7,573 nt of DNA from an uncultured Synechococcus sp. (lineage in GTDB: Bacteria; Cyanobacteriota; Cyanobacteriia; PCC-6307; Cyanobiaceae): contig CALGVO010000175.1 in the NCBI GenBank assembly GCA_937930135.1, positions 1 to 7,573 of the forward strand. Direction: 5' to 3'. A program made the translations under genes and the position numbers. Position 1 is the stretch's first letter. Every line of letters begins with the position of its first letter. The notes below the pieces were generated by a model. That model made no database searches. It saw nothing but the letters and a program-made list of their open reading frames with translations, and was not told the origin of the DNA. This document shows, piece by piece, positions 5,921-7,573 of the stretch.

Positions 5921-6774
5921 TGCAGGAGCATGAGCAGGCTGCGCACCACTTTGCTCGCCAGCACGCTGCTCACGCCTGAGGGATCCAGCTGGGGTGCCAG
6001 TTCCACCACGTCGGCTGCCACCAGGTTGTGGTGACGCAGTTCCGCCACCAGTTCGGCGAAGTCGCTCCAGAGGAATCCCCCCGGCTCGGGAGTTCCGGTG
6101 CCGGCCATCACCGCTGGATCAAACCAGTCGAGATCGACAGTGAGATAGAGGGGAATCCCCCGCAGCGGTTGCAGCGCCTCGTGCATCCGCTCGCGGGCGA
6201 TCAGGCGTCCGGTCTGACGGAGCTCGAGGAACTCCTCACGCGTGCCACTGCGGATGGCGATCTGCAGCAGCTGCTGACTGGGAAGCACCTCGAGGCAGCG
6301 GCGCATCGCGCAGGCATGGCTGTGGTGGGCACCCAGCCAGTCGTGGCGCAGATCGGCGTGGGCATCGAGCTGCACCAGCACCAGATCGGGATGCTTGTCC
6401 GCCACTGCCGCCACGGCGCCGGAACTGATCGAGTGCTCGCCGCCGAGCATCAGCGGTTTGAGCCCCAGGCCAAGCACGGTGTCAGTGGCCTGCTTGACCG
6501 CCTCCACCACCGGTTCCGGATCGCCGAAGGGAATGTCGACAGCACCCAGATCGGCGAAGGCCATCGCCTCCAGGTCCAGATCCAGCTGGGGGCAATAGGT
6601 TTCCAGGCCCGAACTCACCTCCCGAATGGCGGCCGGCCCGAAGCGGGTGCCGGGGCGGAAGGAGGTGGTGCCGTCGTAGGGCACACCGAACAGGCCGACG
6701 CGGCAGCCGTCGGGGTCGCGCCTGGAGCCCATGTAGATCGCGCCGTCGGTGTCGAAGAGTGGGCGGTCGGTCAT
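5914..6774 (-). CDS. speB: Agmatinase-family ureohydrolase
   Basis: Ureohydrolase (arginase/agmatinase/formiminoglutamase fold), most likely hydrolysing agmatine to putrescine and urea. The two-metal (usually Mn) site is complete: GGEHS (His114), DAHAD (Asp137, His139, Asp141) and VDLDWFDP (Asp214, Asp216, with Asp219). GTGTPEPGG (225-233) and VVELAPQLDPSG (256-267) are further family signatures. The N-terminal VGLFGVPYDGTTSFRPGTRF (26-45) is typical of agmatinases. I use the ATG at 6774 (286 residues): it lies 4 bases after the speE stop (TGA-CGCC-ATG), which implies translational coupling. An earlier in-frame ATG at 6822 would add 16 residues without family likeness and overlap speE. The adjoining spermidine synthase supports agmatinase, but family members acting on guanidine or guanidinobutyrate exist, and SHACAMRR (152-159) stands where agmatinases often have SHGTxFRR, so substrate is likely rather than certain. 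Confidence 0.9.
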   Translation of the reverse strand: MTDRPLFDTDGAIYMGSRRDPDGCRVGLFGVPYDGTTSFRPGTRFGPAAIREVSSGLETYCPQLDLDLEAMAFADLGAVDIPFGDPEPVVEAVKQATDTVLGLGLKPLMLGGEHSISSGAVAAVADKHPDLVLVQLDAHADLRHDWLGAHHSHACAMRRCLEVLPSQQLLQIAIRSGTREEFLELRQTGRLIARERMHEALQPLRGIPLYLTVDLDWFDPAVMAGTGTPEPGGFLWSDFAELVAELRHHNLVAADVVELAPQLDPSGVSSVLASKVVRSLLMLLHQ

Positions 6775-6778
6775 GGCG

Positions 6779-7573
6779 TCAGGCCTTGAGCGCCCGCTCG
6801 ATCGCGGCGGGAATCGCATCAAACGCGCCGCATTGCCAGCGGGGGCTCCAGATCTCGCAGCCCTCGGCCACGGCTGCGGCGCGGGAGGGATCCGGATTCA
6901 GGTAGCGGCGACTCTCGGTCGCGGCAAAGGTCCAGCTCCACCACCCACTTGGATACATCGGCACCCAGCCATACATCGGGTCGGCGTGACCGAACACCTC
7001 GCGGATCACCGTCACCATGTCGATATGCACCTGTCGGAAGGCCTCCGGTGACTCGCTCTGGGTGGCGAACACGCCACCGGGTTTCAGAATGCGCCGGCAC
7101 TGCTTGAAGAAAGCACGGTTGAACAGGCCCTCGGCGGGGCCGGCGGGATCGGAGCCATCGACGATCACCACGTCGTAGCTGGCGGTTGGAGCGTTGGCGG
7201 CCCAGGCGATGCCATCGCCCACGGTGAGGTGAAAGCGGGGGTCCTGCCAGCAACCGCCACCGATGGAGGGCAGGTGTTGCTGACTCAGTTCCACCACCCG
7301 TCCATCGATTTCCACCATGTCGAGGTGCTGAACGCCCGGGTGGCGCAGGCACTCGCGGGCGGTGCCGCCATCGCCGCCGCCGATCACCAGCACCCGTTCG
7401 ATCTGGGCGGCGCTGCAGAGGGCGGGGTGAACCAGAGATTCGTGGTAATGCCGTTCCTGGCGCTCGGCCGTCATCCAGCAGCCGTCGAGCAGCAGGCCCT
7501 TGCCGTAGCGCAGGCTGTCGATCACGGTGATCCGCTGGAAGGGGCTCTGTTCCTCCACCAGCACCCGGCCTTC
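6779..7573 (-). CDS. speE: Spermidine synthase, lacking its N-terminus (runs off the right edge)
   Basis: Aminopropyltransferase that moves the aminopropyl group of decarboxylated S-adenosylmethionine to putrescine, giving spermidine and methylthioadenosine. The 264 visible codons begin inside the N-terminal beta-domain ([17 protein letters not shown]). The true start lies beyond 7573; the GTG at 7564 is an internal Val codon. Residues below count from the window edge. Nucleotide-binding signature [14 protein letters not shown] (61-74), acidic residue for the ribose in MVEID (86-90), VGDG (118-121), and the catalytic loop [14 protein letters not shown] (138-151) with Asp139 and Asp142. [12 protein letters not shown] near residue 202 is the usual C-terminal signature. 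The substrate-side motif, normally QxTERDEFxYHE, reads [12 protein letters not shown] (34-45): Tyr43 and Glu45 are kept, Gln, Thr and Asp are changed. Followed after 4 bases by speB, so the two polyamine genes form an operon. Confidence 0.93.
   Translation of the reverse strand, partial: EGRVLVEEQSPFQRITVIDSLRYGKGLLLDGCWMTAERQERHYHESLVHPALCSAAQIERVLVIGGGDGGTARECLRHPGVQHLDMVEIDGRVVELSQQHLPSIGGGCWQDPRFHLTVGDGIAWAANAPTASYDVVIVDGSDPAGPAEGLFNRAFFKQCRRILKPGGVFATQSESPEAFRQVHIDMVTVIREVFGHADPMYGWVPMYPSGWWSWTFAATESRRYLNPDPSRAAAVAEGCEIWSPRWQCGAFDAIPAAIERALKA

Noticed and set aside
6028..6789. Open plus-strand frame opposite speB
   Set aside because: Shadow frame. The agmatinase metal-binding motifs are read on the minus strand.
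6775..6822. Upstream ATG at 6822 as the start of speB
   Set aside because: It would add 16 residues unlike the family and overlap the speE coding end by 44 bases. The ATG at 6774 gives 4-base spacing and a normal N-terminus.
1..7573. CRISPR arrays, tRNA or rRNA genes, insertion sequences and HIP1 (GCGATCGC) repeats
   Set aside because: By eye I saw no regularly spaced direct repeats, no cloverleaf with a TTCGA loop and acceptor stem, no transposase motifs and no GCGATCGC octamer. A computed scan would be more reliable.

Overview
The window looks like the chromosome of a GC-rich unicellular cyanobacterium of the Synechococcus/Cyanobium type. This rests on the cyanobacterial style of the group 2 sigma factor, the cyanobacterial Dps variant, high GC with strong G/C third positions, and the grouping of speE, speB, gcvT, aspS and pyrG. 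No GCGATCGC (HIP1) octamer was noticed. The species call is an inference from gene content, not from a database match.

Layout from right to left, the direction in which all genes but one are read: spermidine synthase speE (its 5' end runs off the window at 7573) is followed after 4 bases by an agmatinase-family gene, speB. The only plus-strand gene, a short cyclic-nucleotide-binding-fold protein with no DNA-binding domain (5507-5920), meets speB tail to tail with a 7-base overlap. Between that gene and the divergent gcvT lies about 500 bases without a convincing gene. It holds several inverted repeats and, on the gcvT strand, motifs resembling a glycine riboswitch. Then come gcvT (aminomethyltransferase), aspS (aspartyl-tRNA synthetase), a group 2 sigma-70 factor that apparently starts with TTG, a Dps ferritin-like protein, and the first 80 codons of pyrG (CTP synthase), which runs off the left edge.

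How the genes fit together: SpeB and SpeE catalyse successive steps from agmatine through putrescine to spermidine and are almost certainly cotranscribed. GcvT is the T-protein of the glycine cleavage system, which handles photorespiratory glycine and one-carbon units. AspS and PyrG are housekeeping enzymes of translation and pyrimidine synthesis. The sigma factor and Dps are stress or acclimation genes set among them. The closely spaced minus-strand genes (gaps of 50-66 bases) allow some read-through, but no clear intrinsic terminator was found to fix operon limits.

I found no obviously new multi-gene system. The points most worth checking are the gcvT leader, the truncated Crp-fold protein, the Met at a usually acidic ferroxidase position in Dps, and the hairpin in front of the TTG start of the sigma gene.
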